From NCBI GenBank assembly GCA_035771175.1, contig CM069612.1, positions 22,550,987-22,614,986 of the forward strand: a stretch of 64,000 nt of DNA. Direction: 5' to 3'. Below, piece after piece: positions 1-11,440 of the stretch. Position 1 is the stretch's first letter, and the number at the start of each line of letters is the position of its first letter. The DNA is from Paratinospora sagittata. Its lineage: Eukaryota; Streptophyta; Magnoliopsida; Ranunculales; Menispermaceae. The notes below the pieces were generated by a model. That model ran no database searches and was not told the origin of the DNA. It saw only the letters and a program-made list of their open reading frames with translations. Made by a program: the position numbers and the translations under genes.

Positions 1-654
1 ATCTAGCCCATAACCCAATTGTATTTTGCCCAAACTCTATGTGTTGCCTTGATATGTTTGGTGTTTGTTTGATGATTGTTTAATGTTTGTATAGTTAATA
101 CTTGATAATGTATATAAATATATGTATCATAAATTGTATATGAGTCATGTTAAATTAAAGTTTAATGCATATGTTATTATTTATGCATGGGCTCATTAAA
201 CCATGAATTGATATGTGTTAGGATTGATGGAATAAAAGGATAAATGAAATTGAAGATTTGGTGTATTAAATGGATTGGACATTTAAAATACATGTGGTTG
301 GTATGGGTAGTATGAGACCAACACATGTGAAGGTTGGTGCATGAAAGTGGACAAGTGTCCAATGCCCACTTGTCTTCTTCAAGGAAGTGCTAGAATGAGT
401 GGAGGGAACCAAGGAGAGGAAAACAAGGAGAGAATCAAGGAGAGAATCAAGGAAGTGCTAGAAAGAGGTGAGTGGAGAGAAAAGAAAGAAGAAGAGAAAG
501 AAAAGAAGAGAAAGGAAAGAAGAAGAGAAAGAAGGAGAGAGTTGCAGGAGTAAGAACCCTGCGAGATTTTCATCAAAGAAGTGGATCTTTGGAATTTACG
601 GTCAGATTGAGCTCAAATTTTGTCAGCACGTTCGTAGCTTATGGTTCTTCATTC

Positions 655-1030
655 TGGTCGGTGGAGATCTTGATCAGAGGTTTCTTCTGAGTGATCTAAC
701 CTCTCAAACAAAGCTGGCCGGAAAGTCTGGATTTCTCGCACTGTTTCGCTCAAACTTATAGATCTCCTAAATCTACCGTTAGATGGTTATAAAATTTGGG
801 TATGTAGTTTATAACTGATATTTATACATTCTGAACGGTGGAGATCGTAATTAGAAGCTTGTGCTAAGAGATATAACCTCTGAAACAAAGCTGGTCGGAA
901 TTTCTGGGTTTCTCGTTCCGTTTCGGTAAAACTTGTAGATCTCCTCAACGTACCGTTGGATGGATATCAAATTTGAGTATGTAGTTTACAACAGATATTT
1001 CTGTATTCTGAACGGTGGAAATATTTATAC
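655..1030 (+). repeat. Diverged tandem repeat of about 176 bp inside the LTR
   Basis: The phrase CGGTGGAGATC (or GGTGGAAAT) recurs at about 660, 837 and 1012. Each time it is embedded in similar sequence: AACCTCT, AAACAAAGCTGG, CCGTT, then TATGTAGTTTA. This gives two full diverged units and the start of a third. Confidence 0.7.
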
Positions 1031-2102
1031 ATTAATTATTTTGTGTGATATAGCCATCTGAGTTTGGGTATTTGCAGCAGGAAAGGAGAAACTGTCTGAT
1101 TAGACACTTGCTCATCAAAGATACATATCTTTTCGGTCCACCGTTGGATTGGGCTGATATTTGGACAGAAGGTTTGTTTCTTCACATACTTCAATCTGTA
1201 CGGTTGATTTTGTGATTACGTATTTCTGTTGGTAGATTGATACATCTGAACAGAATAATACATGTGAAGAATTGGTAGGGTTGTTTGTATTAGCCTACAT
1301 TTAGAATATGAACTTAGACCTTTCCAAATAGCTTGCATGTCAACTATGTTGACCTAGTTGCCATTGTGGATGAACCCATGATACAAAATCAGTGATATAC
1401 ATGGCTGAACATGGCGACCTAGTGTAAATCGACAATATGGCCTAAGTATGGAAAATTTCATATTTTAGGGCTTTTGATGCTTTTGGCTTAGAATCATTGA
1501 ATTGATGCAACTTATGTTTAATTAAGCATGATTAGGGTTGATTATGCTACTGATTTGGTGGTTGTGACCATATCATGGGTTAGGCCTACTTGTGATCAAG
1601 TGACCCAAATTTGGACATGTTTATGCCTAAGGAATTGAAAATCAGTATTTTTGATTAATAGAATGGTTTATGAATGAGAACTATGCATTAGAGGCCTAAG
1701 TCATGTGATTTGAGTTGAATGATGGGATTAAATGGGATTTAGGCCTATTAATTATATGTGGGCTGATTTAGGGTTGATTTGTAATGTCTATGTAATTGAG
1801 CATAGAAATTGATGTATGGTAGGATATTGATGTATGTTTCAGGATCTTGATTGGGTTGATTCGGTTTGGTGGTCGTGTGTGATTAAATACTCTCGCGAGG
1901 CTTGGTTGTGAGTAGGCTTCACTTATGATTATATCATTTATGTCATCATATCACTTATATATATTGTATGTTGAAAGCATGAATGTGTTCTAATGTTTTG
2001 AATGATGCATTGATTTGAGAAAACCTTATGACTTTGGTTGGGCCCATCTATCTGGCTAATAGGGGGACTTGACCTTGTCATAGGAGGGTTTTAAGAAGGA
2101 AA

Positions 2103-2205
2103 TGATTGGGATCAACGGCACGGTGAAATAGACGTGGACTAGTAACCCAAGTAAACATGATTGGGATCAACGGCACGGTGAAATAGACGTGGACTAGTAA
2201 CCCAA
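2103..2205 (+). repeat. Direct repeat, 55-bp unit, two copies
   Basis: TGATTGGGATCAACGGCACG begins at 2103 and again at 2158. About 48 bp are identical in both copies, ending in AGTAACCCAAG. Confidence 0.9.
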
Positions 2206-3090
2206 GGCATGTGGAATGTGGATCCAAATTGATAAACTTTTACTTGCATCGAACTTATTATAAATGCTTGATATCTATATGTTATGAGCTTTTAATCATG
2301 CTACACATTGACATGCATACATGGTTTTTATTGATGAGTATTGATAGCATATTTGAATTCTATTCACTGGGCATCGTTGGCTCACCCTCATTTTCCTCTT
2401 TCAGGTCCTTCTGTCCCGAATAAGGGCAAGGGAGTAGTCATATCTTGAGGGCCTTGCCTGCGAGAGAATCCAAGTCCTCTATGTGAGTTGAGAGGCATTT
2501 TGATTGAATTGTGTTTTATATTATGAAGTATTATATTTTGGATTATGTAATTATAATACTTACCACATTTTAGTATGGGTGAGTTGGGACTTGTTAGATA
2601 GACTATGTGGGCATATGACGGTTTTATTTGTACCCACAATTTTGGACTTTATGAGTATGTCAATTTTAATGGACTGTAGGGATTATGATTTTATTTATGG
2701 TTCATTTTTATGGATTATCCATTGTCTTTGATGATTAATACGGTGGGTAGTTTTGTTTAGTACCTTTTAATATTATGTCGTTATTTGAGATAAGGCTTGT
2801 AGGGTCTCAACCACCTCACGGGAGTTGAGGAGTGGTCGGAGATGCCTACGCCGGGCGTCCCGCCCCGGCATTCCGCATGCCATTCCCTGCGGGGTTGGTG
2901 GTCCGGGGCGCGGGGTCGCCACAAAGACACTGATTGGCCTGCATATACCTTGGTTAAATCACCTTAGCTTAAGGAAGTTCAAAACTAAGACATAATAATT
3001 TGTTGTAAACAAGCAAAAGTTATTGAAGCCGGCCCTTGTGAAGTGCATATATTATATGATATCAATTTGTTTTATTCTCAAACTATCAAC

Positions 3091-3099
3091 TATAAATAC
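3091..3099 (+). promoter_or_regulatory. TATA box of the LysM gene
   Basis: TATAAATAC lies 96-104 bases before the start codon at 3195, leaving room for a 5' leader of about 70 bases. The LTR end at 2923 is only 168 bp upstream, so the LTR borders the core promoter. Confidence 0.6.
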
Positions 3100-3194
3100 G
3101 CAAGCTTAGCAAACTAAGATCCCAGAGAAGAAAGACAATCATCTTATCTTGATTAAAAGGATAACGAAGGAAGTACTAGCTACTTGGAGTAATT

Positions 3195-3955
3195 ATGGCA
3201 AACATTAAATCAATAATTGCTCTGTTGCTCTCTCTTCTTCTTATCATCTCCATGGCTGAAAGCAGGCTGCTTGGTGGTAATTGACCGTTTATCTATTAAC
3301 TAACTTGAGATTTGTGTGTGACCAGGAATCCTACTTTACAAGTTCTTACCTAAGTGGCCGAGCATGCCAATCTTTCTCAAAAACTTTTCAATAAGAATTG
3401 TACTTGAGCACTCAAGTCCCTTAGATTAACATAGAGCTGCCCAATACACGGGGCTTTGTATTAATCCAAGGGACTATAGTGTGAGTACACTTCCCGAGTA
3501 TGTTTCTTGAGTTATCAGGCCATTTTTATTTTCAATTTGTTAGGATATGGAGGTTTGCTCGTACCTCAAAGGACTAATCATGTTCTCGGAGAGGCCTAAA
3601 CACCTTAAATTAATCATGGAAAAAAAACACACAAAATACTATTCATAAATTATAAAATCATTAAACGTATCTTAATAAATTCCTAATTAAATGATTTTAA
3701 TTAGCTAATACGCCTGGGCTAAACCGCTTACACATGCAATATATTTATGTGTTTGTATGAACAGAGGCATCTGGAGAAAAGGATTCTACCATAAACTGTG
3801 ATGAAGTTCAAGGGGTGGTAAGTGGGGATACTTGCTTTTCCATCATGCAAACATTCAACCTAGGTGTTGAGGATTTTAGTGCCATCAACCCTAATCTCAA
3901 CTGTGATGCCCTATTTGTGGGTCAGTGGCTCTGTATTTCTGGGACTTCCAGCTGA
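3195..3955 (+). CDS. Small secreted LysM-domain protein, two exons
   Basis: Exons 3195-3276 and 3765-3955 join in phase 1 (donor GTAATT, acceptor ACAG) to give 90 residues. Residues 1-23 are a signal peptide: a basic start (MANIKS) and a long Leu/Ile run ending ISMAESR. One LysM domain follows at about residues 39-86, with GDTCFSIMQTFNL, INPNLNC and the closing FVGQWLCISG. Four cysteines fit the oxidised plant LysM fold. Single-LysM secreted proteins of about 100 aa are a known plant family whose role is not well defined; binding to chitin-like or other GlcNAc polymers in the apoplast is inferred from the domain. There is no transmembrane or kinase part, so it is not a LysM receptor kinase. 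The start codon is the first ATG after the TATA box and begins the signal peptide. A possible polyadenylation signal AATAAA is near 4200. Confidence 0.85.
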
Positions 3956-4900
3956 TCTTGCTACCTGATGATCATGATCTCCTAATTATCAACTCTACCA
4001 AATCCAATATTACATTAATAAATAGAGAGCGATACTCCATCTATGAATTCCTCTCTCTAGCTACTATAATTTTCTTTTGTTTCCACAAGTTGTTCCTTCT
4101 ACTAGCTATTTGTAGAAGCTTATTGACGATGGAATTTGTTATTGGTATTAATGAAACTTAATATTGTTGTTGGGAATATCATCTACTGTGTAATTGTCAT
4201 AATAAAGTAATATAGTTGTGTGTTTCTACCATTTGAGCCATTTAAATTGGAGTTGGTACTAGTGAGTTTTGACAGTCAATATTTGAACATGTAACTTGGA
4301 GGCAACTAAATTTTTAATGTCAGTTACAAGAGTTGCCATGTTAAGACTAATTAATTAAGGTTACACCAAGTGGAACAATTCAACTAAAATCTATCTCAAT
4401 TCAAGGAAGTCCTTTTACAACTTCATGAATTTGTTTCCTTCCCAATTAATGTGTTTTATATATCAAGTGACTATATACATATCAATAGGATGCAGGATGC
4501 TTATTAGTATTACAATTGCAAATCTAATAAATAATATATCATTGTACAACTTTATATCCCTTTACTAATCTACTTTAGTATAAGCAAAATGCAACAAAGA
4601 GAATTAAATAGCTAGGACTACAAGCCCCACTACTTACCTATTATAAATAAAAGTTAATTGATGAGGTTATTGCTACTGAGAATTTAGTGATAGTTGAGTT
4701 ATTAAATGTCATCAAAATATTGAATCTATCTTAATGATCTAAATTTTAAACCAAAAAGATACAAATCTAAAAGACTTAAATAAGTATATACTTGTAAGGG
4801 AATAGAGACTTGGGTTCGCCCAAGAAGCCTGGAGGAGTAGGTGGGATTATTGATTGTCGTTTATGTTTGAGAGTAACATGAGTAACGTTGGCATGGTTGT
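3956..4900. other. Intergenic sequence
   Basis: AT-rich sequence holding the 3' flank of the LysM gene. I see no coding region or clear repeat in it. Confidence 0.6.
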
Positions 4901-5174
4901 TAAGGCAACCTGACATGGTTGTTAAGTTAATGTTGCAATGTGGAAAACATGTTTTTTATTTGTTGTGTACGTGTTAGTTAGGTTTAGGAGTTTAGATTTG
5001 ATTTCAATTAAGGTGCATGTGCTCTACATTTCCAGCACATGGGTATGATAGTTAGAGTTGAATTAGTCAAGTTAGTTATTGCAACAGTCTGTGTACTTCT
5101 TTATTTATTTACTGTTGTGAATCAAAGAAACAGAGGATTGCTTTCTCCGTCTCTCTATTTTGTATTAATTAACA
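4900..5174 (+). mobile_element. Probable 5' LTR end of a Copia element
   Basis: The sequence ends AACA at 5174, and three bases later carries TGGTATCAGAGCC (5178-5190), the primer-binding site complementary to initiator tRNA-Met. The left edge cannot be fixed because no matching 3' LTR is in the window. Confidence 0.55.
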
Positions 5175-5241
5175 TTGTGGTATCAGAGCCACAGTGTAGA
5201 GCTGAAGCTATTTCCTTAATTTACAGCAGCAACCATTGATC

Positions 5242-6125
5242 ATGACGACTGAGAAACAAGGTTTTGTTTAACCCTCAATGCCTCATTTCGATGGTCATTA
5301 TGATCGTTGGAGCATGATGATGGAGAATTTTTTGAGATCAAAAGAATATGGGCAAGTTGTAGATATTGGTGTTCCATAACCTGAAGCAGGAGTTGTGTTG
5401 GGAGAACAACAAAAGAAAAGGCTAGATGAATTGAAATTAAAAGACTTGAAAGCTAAGAATTATCTCTTCCAAGCAATTGATCGCTCAATTCTAGAAACAA
5501 TCCTCTGCAAGGATACTTCCAAGCAGATTTGGGATTCTATGAAGAAAAAATCTCAAGGCACAGCAAGGGCCAAAAGAGCAGATGCAATTGCAAGCACTTG
5601 GCACCAAGTTCGAAAATCTACGCATGAAGCCTAGAGAATCAGTTTCTGATTATTTTTCAAGGACGATGACTATCGCAAACGAGATGCGGATTCATGGTGA
5701 TAAGATGAAGGATGTTACCATAATTGAGAAAATACTTTGATCGATGCCACCAAAGTTTAACTATGTTGTTTGTTCAATATATTGAGGAGTCAGAATGATA
5801 TTGATGCTCTTTCCATTGATGAATTGCAGAGCTCTTTGTTAGTTCATGAGCAAAGAATAACCCATCAAGATAAAGAAGAACAAACATTACAAGTTTCCTC
5901 TAATTTTAAAGGTGTTGGTCGTGGAAGAGGAAAATGGCAAAGCAATAATTTTCACCACAAATCAAATGAGGCACAAAATGTCAATTCTCAAGGGTACGGC
6001 AAGAGTCGTGACAACTAACATTCAACATCTTAGAAATCAAAATTTAACGACAAGTCCAAGGTTGAATGCTTTCGGTGTCACTGGCCATCATCGCTTTAAA
6101 TGTAGAATTAATTTAAATAAAGATC
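5242..6125 (+). pseudogene. Copia gag remnant, lineage A
   Basis: Starting at ATG 5242, the frames read as a Copia gag (UBN2-type): PHFDGHYDRWSMMMENFLRS, then KQIWDSMKKKSQG, then ESVSDYFSRTMTIANEMR. Stop codons and frameshifts break it (for example within 5265-5400, and near 5632 and 5740). The zinc knuckle is wrecked near 6065: CFRCHWPSS is readable but the rest of the CCHC is missing. It lies directly downstream of the primer-binding site, so it is the 5' end of an element. It stops abruptly at the junction with a different gag. Confidence 0.8.
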
Positions 6126-6817
6126 ATGGAGAAAAGTCTAACTTTGCAAATTAGTCAAAAGCTTGAGTTCTTCAACTCAACGCAATTACAGACAACAAGG
6201 CAAGGGAATTTGTTAGTAGCTGACTATTGTGATAAGATGCGTACCATTGTTGATGGTTTGATATTGGTCGGACAAAATGTTATTGAGCAAGATTTGGTGT
6301 TATTTGTTCTCCATGGACTAGGATCAGAGTATGATCCTGTTATTATGAATATTACATCAAGAACAAATGCTTTTACCGTGGAAGAAGCGCAAGCATTGCT
6401 TACGAGTCACGAGAGTCACATTGAAAGATTGAGTAGTGAAGGTGATGTACACATTAAAGCGACTTCTAATCTGGTGGTGAATGCCTTTGACAAGAAAAAA
6501 TTTAGTAATAACTCTAATGCTAATGGAAGGGAAAATGGTCGTGGCAACTCTAATTTTCAGCAAGGTGGAAGATCAAGTGGTCGTCGTGGTCGTTACCGTG
6601 GTCGAGGCTATGGTAATCGAGTCAGATGTCAACTATGTTTTAAACAAGGACATGCAACACCCGTATGTTACTTTCGATTTGATAAATCCTTTCAAGCACA
6701 ATCTCAGCAGCAGTCGTTTCGAAGATGATCTTCTGCTTTAGGTGGTACTCCAACAGCTTTTCTTGCTACTCCAGAGATGATTGCTGATTCAACATGGTAT
6801 GTTGATTCTGGAAAGCG
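6126..6817 (+). pseudogene. Copia gag and start of protease, lineage B, 5'-truncated
   Basis: An open frame of about 200 residues reads as the C-terminal half of a second Copia gag. It has LQTTRQGNLLVADYCDKM, then GLGSEYDPVI, an Arg/Gly-rich stretch, and an intact CCHC knuckle (CQLCFKQGHATPVC). After a stop at 6726-6728 the sequence continues through WYVDSG (6797-6813), the aspartic protease active site, and then breaks off at the antisense LTR. The N-terminal half of this gag is missing. It is fused to lineage A near 6130-6165. Confidence 0.8.
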
Positions 6818-6819
6818 AC

Positions 6820-9071
6820 TGACCTGAGTGGCCTAATTAGGGTGTGAGTGTCTATCATTTCTTTCTAATGCCCTTGTTATTAATAGGAGGATTTAAAATT
6901 AATAAGAATATGTGTCTAAGGATATTATTTAACCCTAGTCTTACTGTTCTTGCAATTTCAAATCACTCAAGACTAGACGTCTTAGTATTTACCTTAGTCT
7001 CATCATGGACCCCATCATAGCCATGATATTAAGTCATCCTAGAATACCAAAATGTCCTGGTATTCTAAATCCCGCAGACATCATCAGACTATATCTTTTT
7101 TCAATATTTACCCAATTCATCAAATAATGACAATTTATCAATACCTCTCCTGGCATTGGATTAATTACAAGTTATACATTTGTCCGTCATGTATCGACAT
7201 AATCAAATAACACTGTACTCAATTAATATATTTTAACATAATATTGGACCTACCAAAATCAACTAAGACAACAATACTACTCTTATTGGAACTATCACTA
7301 TTTTTTCTAAGTAAAATATCGATGACGTAAAATTAAAATTAAACTGCCAGCAGCACCCGCTACAATTGTTCCTTACACTGCATTATTAATTCCTGAAAAA
7401 AGAGAGGGGTGAGCTAATGCCTAGTGGATCACCTTAAACAATATTATTGAACTCTTATTTGTTAATAGCATAATACATCAAATCCAATTAGATATTCAAA
7501 CTTGCATACGTTACGTTGCAACATTAATTTATTTTAAGTGTCGTCACTAACCATCCATTTGGGTTGTGGACCACATACGTGAAATCACCTTTTCCTTTTA
7601 ACTCCTCTCGAATGGAGTCCGAAATTCACCGGCCATTGTGACACATAACCTTGGCCTTTCGGATCTCTCCAGGTTAGGCCAAAACACATTTCAATATATT
7701 GTTATCTTTTTGGTGTGTCTTTTAGTGCGGCAAATAATATGACTAACATACCAACATTATTAATATAATGTATTAACATATCATGCCATTATAAAATTGT
7801 TACTGAATAACACCCAACAACTCATATCATGTCATAATTCAACAATAATCATTTTATATATGTGAATAGTATTGTATACATAAATAGTACCGTAAACCAA
7901 AGTTGTACCAAAAGAATAGTTCTCAATAAAATCAATCAGACTAGTCTCTAGGCTGAGTAGTGAAGTCACAATAGTCTCGCTTAAATATCACTCTTCTAAA
8001 GCAGCAAATTGCCTTTCGTTCACTATTCAAAGGTACTTGAGACAAGATTGTGTCTGACTAATTAAATCAATTACTAATTCAGCAGAGTAATGGTATGACG
8101 CATGAATTTCATATATCAAGGTATATGCATAAATGGTATAGTGTAAGTGAATATCAGATATAATAAAAAATGTATAATAACTTTATGAAAAGACATAATA
8201 CATGCATGCATCACAATAATGACTAACATGTAAATAATTTAAGAAGGTAATTCACACACACTCATCTAACTAGATAAGATATAACATGCTAGAAATAAAT
8301 AAGAATAAAGGAAAAAGTCAACGATTACACCCACTTGAACACGCGTAATTCGTCGTTCGGGTTCCTCGGCACATATAAATCTCCACCCTTGAAGTGTTGA
8401 CTTGGATTGGGTGTTTGGACAAATTTGGGATAGGGATCATACCTTACTAATATATCACTAAATAAAAGTAATAATAAATGGTGATCATTTCTGATGTATA
8501 AGAATCACAAATGGACAAGTACAGAGCATAGTATGTATCACTTAATTACTATTAGTTTTTATACTACAAACTACTATAACTCGAACAATATTTGATAGAA
8601 CACTTCTAGCTCTCACTTTAACTCTCTAGACTTAAGTTCTCACTCTCACTTGGAGGGTTTGAAATGAATGTCAAGCACACCTATTTATACTAGTTTACAA
8701 CAAATCACAACCACACAATTTAAAATTTATAAAAAATCGTGGCCTTACATATGTATTCTACTTTTTGACCACTTTTTCACCAATAATTTACATATAGTAT
8801 TGGACTTTGACTTGGGTTTGGAATCTTTTAAATATTGGGCTTGGGCTTGGGCTTGGGCTTGATTATGGGCTCAAAAAAACTATACTTCTTAGAATTGATG
8901 TTGGGCTTGTCCTTTGGACTTGATTATGGACATGGGCTCAAAATAAATTTATATTATACTAATTTTCTTATTTTGTGACATTTAGATAGTAATGGTGGTG
9001 AAAATATTGATATTTACTTATTTATTTGTTGGTTATGTATTTTATAAGTTCATGAAAATTTTGGGGTAACA
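6820..9071 (-). mobile_element. Antisense Gypsy-type solo LTR
   Basis: Read on the minus strand, the segment runs from TGTTACCCC (9071) to CAGGTCA (6820), a TG...CA LTR of 2252 bp. It has the same internal block as the other large LTRs here (GCTCACCCC and TTTCAGG at 7391-7429). No internal domain or primer-binding site adjoins it. It separates the protease start from the reverse transcriptase of the Copia element. Flanking five-base words (GCGAC and AAGTC) do not match, and about 2 kb of the Copia pol is missing, so a deletion accompanied or followed the insertion. It contains a short GGGCTT hexamer run near 8838. Confidence 0.65.
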
Positions 9072-9084
9072 AAGTCTCGTTGTC

Positions 9085-10375
9085 AAACATACAACAATTC
9101 CATTAGTATTGGCTTTGGTTGTGTCAAAAGGATGGGATATAAGGCAATTAGATGTGAACAATATCTTTCTTAATGGTACATTTTCTGAGGTGGTGTTTAT
9201 GGTTCAACCGAAAGGTTTTATTGACTCAACTAAACCATCCCATGTTTGTAGAGTGAACAAGGTGTTGTATGGGTTGAAGTAGGCCCCCAAGAGCATGGTT
9301 TGACAAGCTTTGACAAGCTCTCATTGCTTAGGGATTTAGTAATGCAAAATCTGACTCCCCTCTCTTCATTTTTCATTCAAAGCAACAGATTCTTATTATC
9401 TTGGTTTATGTGATGATATTTTGGTGACTGAAAATGATAATGTTTTGTTGAATAAACTTGTGAAGGATCTTAATTCGGTGTTTGCTCTTAAAGAACTTGG
9501 ATCAATTCATTATTTTTTGGGAGTAGAAGTTTGTCAAGATAATTTTGGCCTATATATGTCACAGTCTAAGTATATTTTGGAGTTCTTGAAGAAAACCAAG
9601 ACGGATGGTGTCAAACTTTCTTCCTCTCCAACTTGCTCAACCACGAAGTTATCTGTTCACGATGGAGAACCATTTTCTGATGCAGACCTTTATAGAAGCA
9701 CAGTTGGTTCATTACAATATCTTTTTTTAACACGTCCTGACACCGCATTCATTGTGAACAAATTAAGGCAGTTTCTTCAATCACCAACTACATTACATTG
9801 TCAAGCTTGTAAAGGCTTGCTCCGTTATCTGAAAGGAACATTGTATGAAGAATAAAGTTGAATGCTAACTCTTTGTTTGTGCTTGAAGCCTTCTCTGATG
9901 CGGAATGGGCAAGTAGTGTGGATGATCGGCGGTCCATAGGTGGTTTTGCTATTTTTCTTGGCAAAATTTTGATCTCTTATTCTTCTAAAAAGAAATATGT
10001 TGTTGCTCGTTCAAGAACCAAAAGTGAGTATAGATCATTGGCCAATACAACAGCTGAATTGTCTTGGATTCGCTTTCTTCTTCGTGAGTTACAGTTGCCT
10101 TTATTACATGTTCCTGTTATTTGGTGTGACAACGTAAGTGTTGTTGCACTAGCTTCTAATCTGGTGCAGCATGCCTGAATTAAACACATTGAAATTGATG
10201 CACACTTTGTTTGTGACATGGTGCACATGCTTGGCAAAGTTTTACAAATTCTCTATGTTCCTTTTGCAGAGCAATTTGTTAAGATGTTCTAACGAAGGCA
10301 TTATCTACATCTTGATTCCACTATCTAAAGTCCAAGCTCAATGTGGAAGATTCCCTCTTTCGCTTGAAGGGGGAT
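9085..10375 (+). pseudogene. Copia reverse transcriptase and RNase H remnant
   Basis: Conserved Copia pol phrases are readable: WDIRQLDVNNIFLNG, QPKGFID, VLYGLK followed by a stop at the normal Gln, then LKELGSIHYFLGVEV and RPDTAF. After a frameshift near 9855 come the RNase H parts FSDAEWASSVDDRRS, SRTKSEYRSLA and IWCDNVSVVALA. The catalytic YVDD segment is damaged (9405-9420). Integrase and most of protease are absent. It probably belongs to the lineage B gag at 6126. Confidence 0.85.
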
Positions 10376-10650
10376 TATAAGGATAATGAGGAAGTTAATT
10401 AGTGTGGATTTCAAGCTCATATCAAGTGGTTAAAGTTTGTTATAAGTAGTTAGTGTATCTGTTGAGACAGTTATACATCATCCAACGGAATGCTTCCATG
10501 TGTGTAGGTTGTTAAATTGGAACAAACTTTGTTCTCTCTGTTTTCTCTATAAAAGGCTCTCAAATCATCATCTTCGATTGAGCTGAGCAACATTCTTTTC
10601 TCTCACGGTTCTTCATGTCTTTAGCTTAGTTTTCTATAGTTTCATAATCA
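10375..10650 (+). mobile_element. Probable Copia 3' LTR
   Basis: A polypurine tract GAAGGGGGAT (10366-10375) follows the RNase H remnant. The next ~270 bp have an LTR-like make-up with CTATAAAAGG near 10548. It bears no resemblance to the sequence before 5174, which supports two different parent elements. The right edge is uncertain. Confidence 0.45.
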
Positions 10651-10671
10651 TTAAGAAGTTAATGATCTACT

Positions 10672-10676
10672 ATATG
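10672..10676 (+). repeat. Target-site duplication ATATG, left copy
   Basis: ATATG occurs directly before the 5' LTR and again directly after the 3' LTR (23802-23806). Confidence 0.9.
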
Positions 10677-11440
10677 TGTAACACCCCGTAAATTGAAGTA
10701 AATGACGTACACGTATATCGAGATGTATAATACACATATATTATACATAAGAGCTCAATATACGTTTGCTAATACACGTATTTTATACGTATGAGCTACA
10801 TATACGCGTGATAATACACATAGTTTAGACGTATGAGCCAAATATACGTGTGTATGGTGCTTAGTTTTGAGTTGAATTATGTGGATTGAGTGTATAGAAG
10901 AAGAAAAATATGAATAAAGGAAAAAAAATTAAAATAAGATTAAAGTTACTGTTCATTTGGTACTATTTAGTGAACAGTACCAAATGAACAGTATTTTGTA
11001 TGGAATAAAAAAAAAAAAAAAAAAACAAAAGAAAAATCAAATGAAAGAAGGTGCTGGAAGCAGAAGAGGAAGACGGAGAAGAAGGAGAAAAGGAAAAAGG
11101 GGAGCGAGCGATTCGAGCGAAATTCGGACCGTCGGTAAGTAATTTTCACTCCCTTTCTTCGTAAAATTACTATCTAAGCTAGCGGTAACCGTTTTAGCGG
11201 CCTAATTTTGACTGTGGGAGCCGTTTTACGGCATTTTGACAAATTGGGGTTTTGACCTCAATGTGAATGAGAAATTCGCTAGGAAGATAGAAAAACACTT
11301 CCTGGACTATAGAGACTCCGAATATGTGGTTAGATTTAATTTCATGAGGTTTGGAGACCGTCGGACAATTTTAATACAATTTACATCTTTCGGATGAATA
11401 GTGATGAATAGTGTCGGATGAATAGTGAATAGTGAATAGT
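10677..11440 (+). repeat. 5' LTR, left part
   Basis: Matches 21573 to about 22330 with roughly ten small differences. It contains three diverged copies of a 42-46 bp unit (AATACACGTAT...GAGC...ATATACG, 10728-10860). It also has an inverted repeat, ACTGTTCATTTGGTACT against AGTACCAAATGAACAGT (about 10949-10993), then a purine-rich stretch. It breaks inside the GTGAATAGT repeat. Confidence 0.9.

Larger units (their letters stand above)
1..2923 (+). mobile_element. Gypsy-type LTR, left end outside the window
   Basis: Non-coding sequence that ends like a plant Gypsy LTR. It has a purine-rich tract (about 470-545), internal tandem repeats, and a block at 2363-2405 with the order CACTGGGC, GGCTCACCC, TTTCAGGT that also occurs in the LTRs at 16822-16868 and, inverted, 7391-7429. 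A GC-rich segment (2840-2923) ends in GTCGCCACA, comparable to GTCGTGACA at the end of the 10677-23801 LTRs. No primer-binding site follows 2923, so this is a solo LTR or a 3' LTR. The start is not visible. No coding sequence was recognised; the lysine/glutamate-rich frame at 341-553 is low-complexity purine sequence. Confidence 0.6.

Noticed and set aside
341..761. Lys/Glu-rich open frames
   Set aside because: They come from a purine-rich low-complexity tract in an LTR. No conserved motif or splice context is present.
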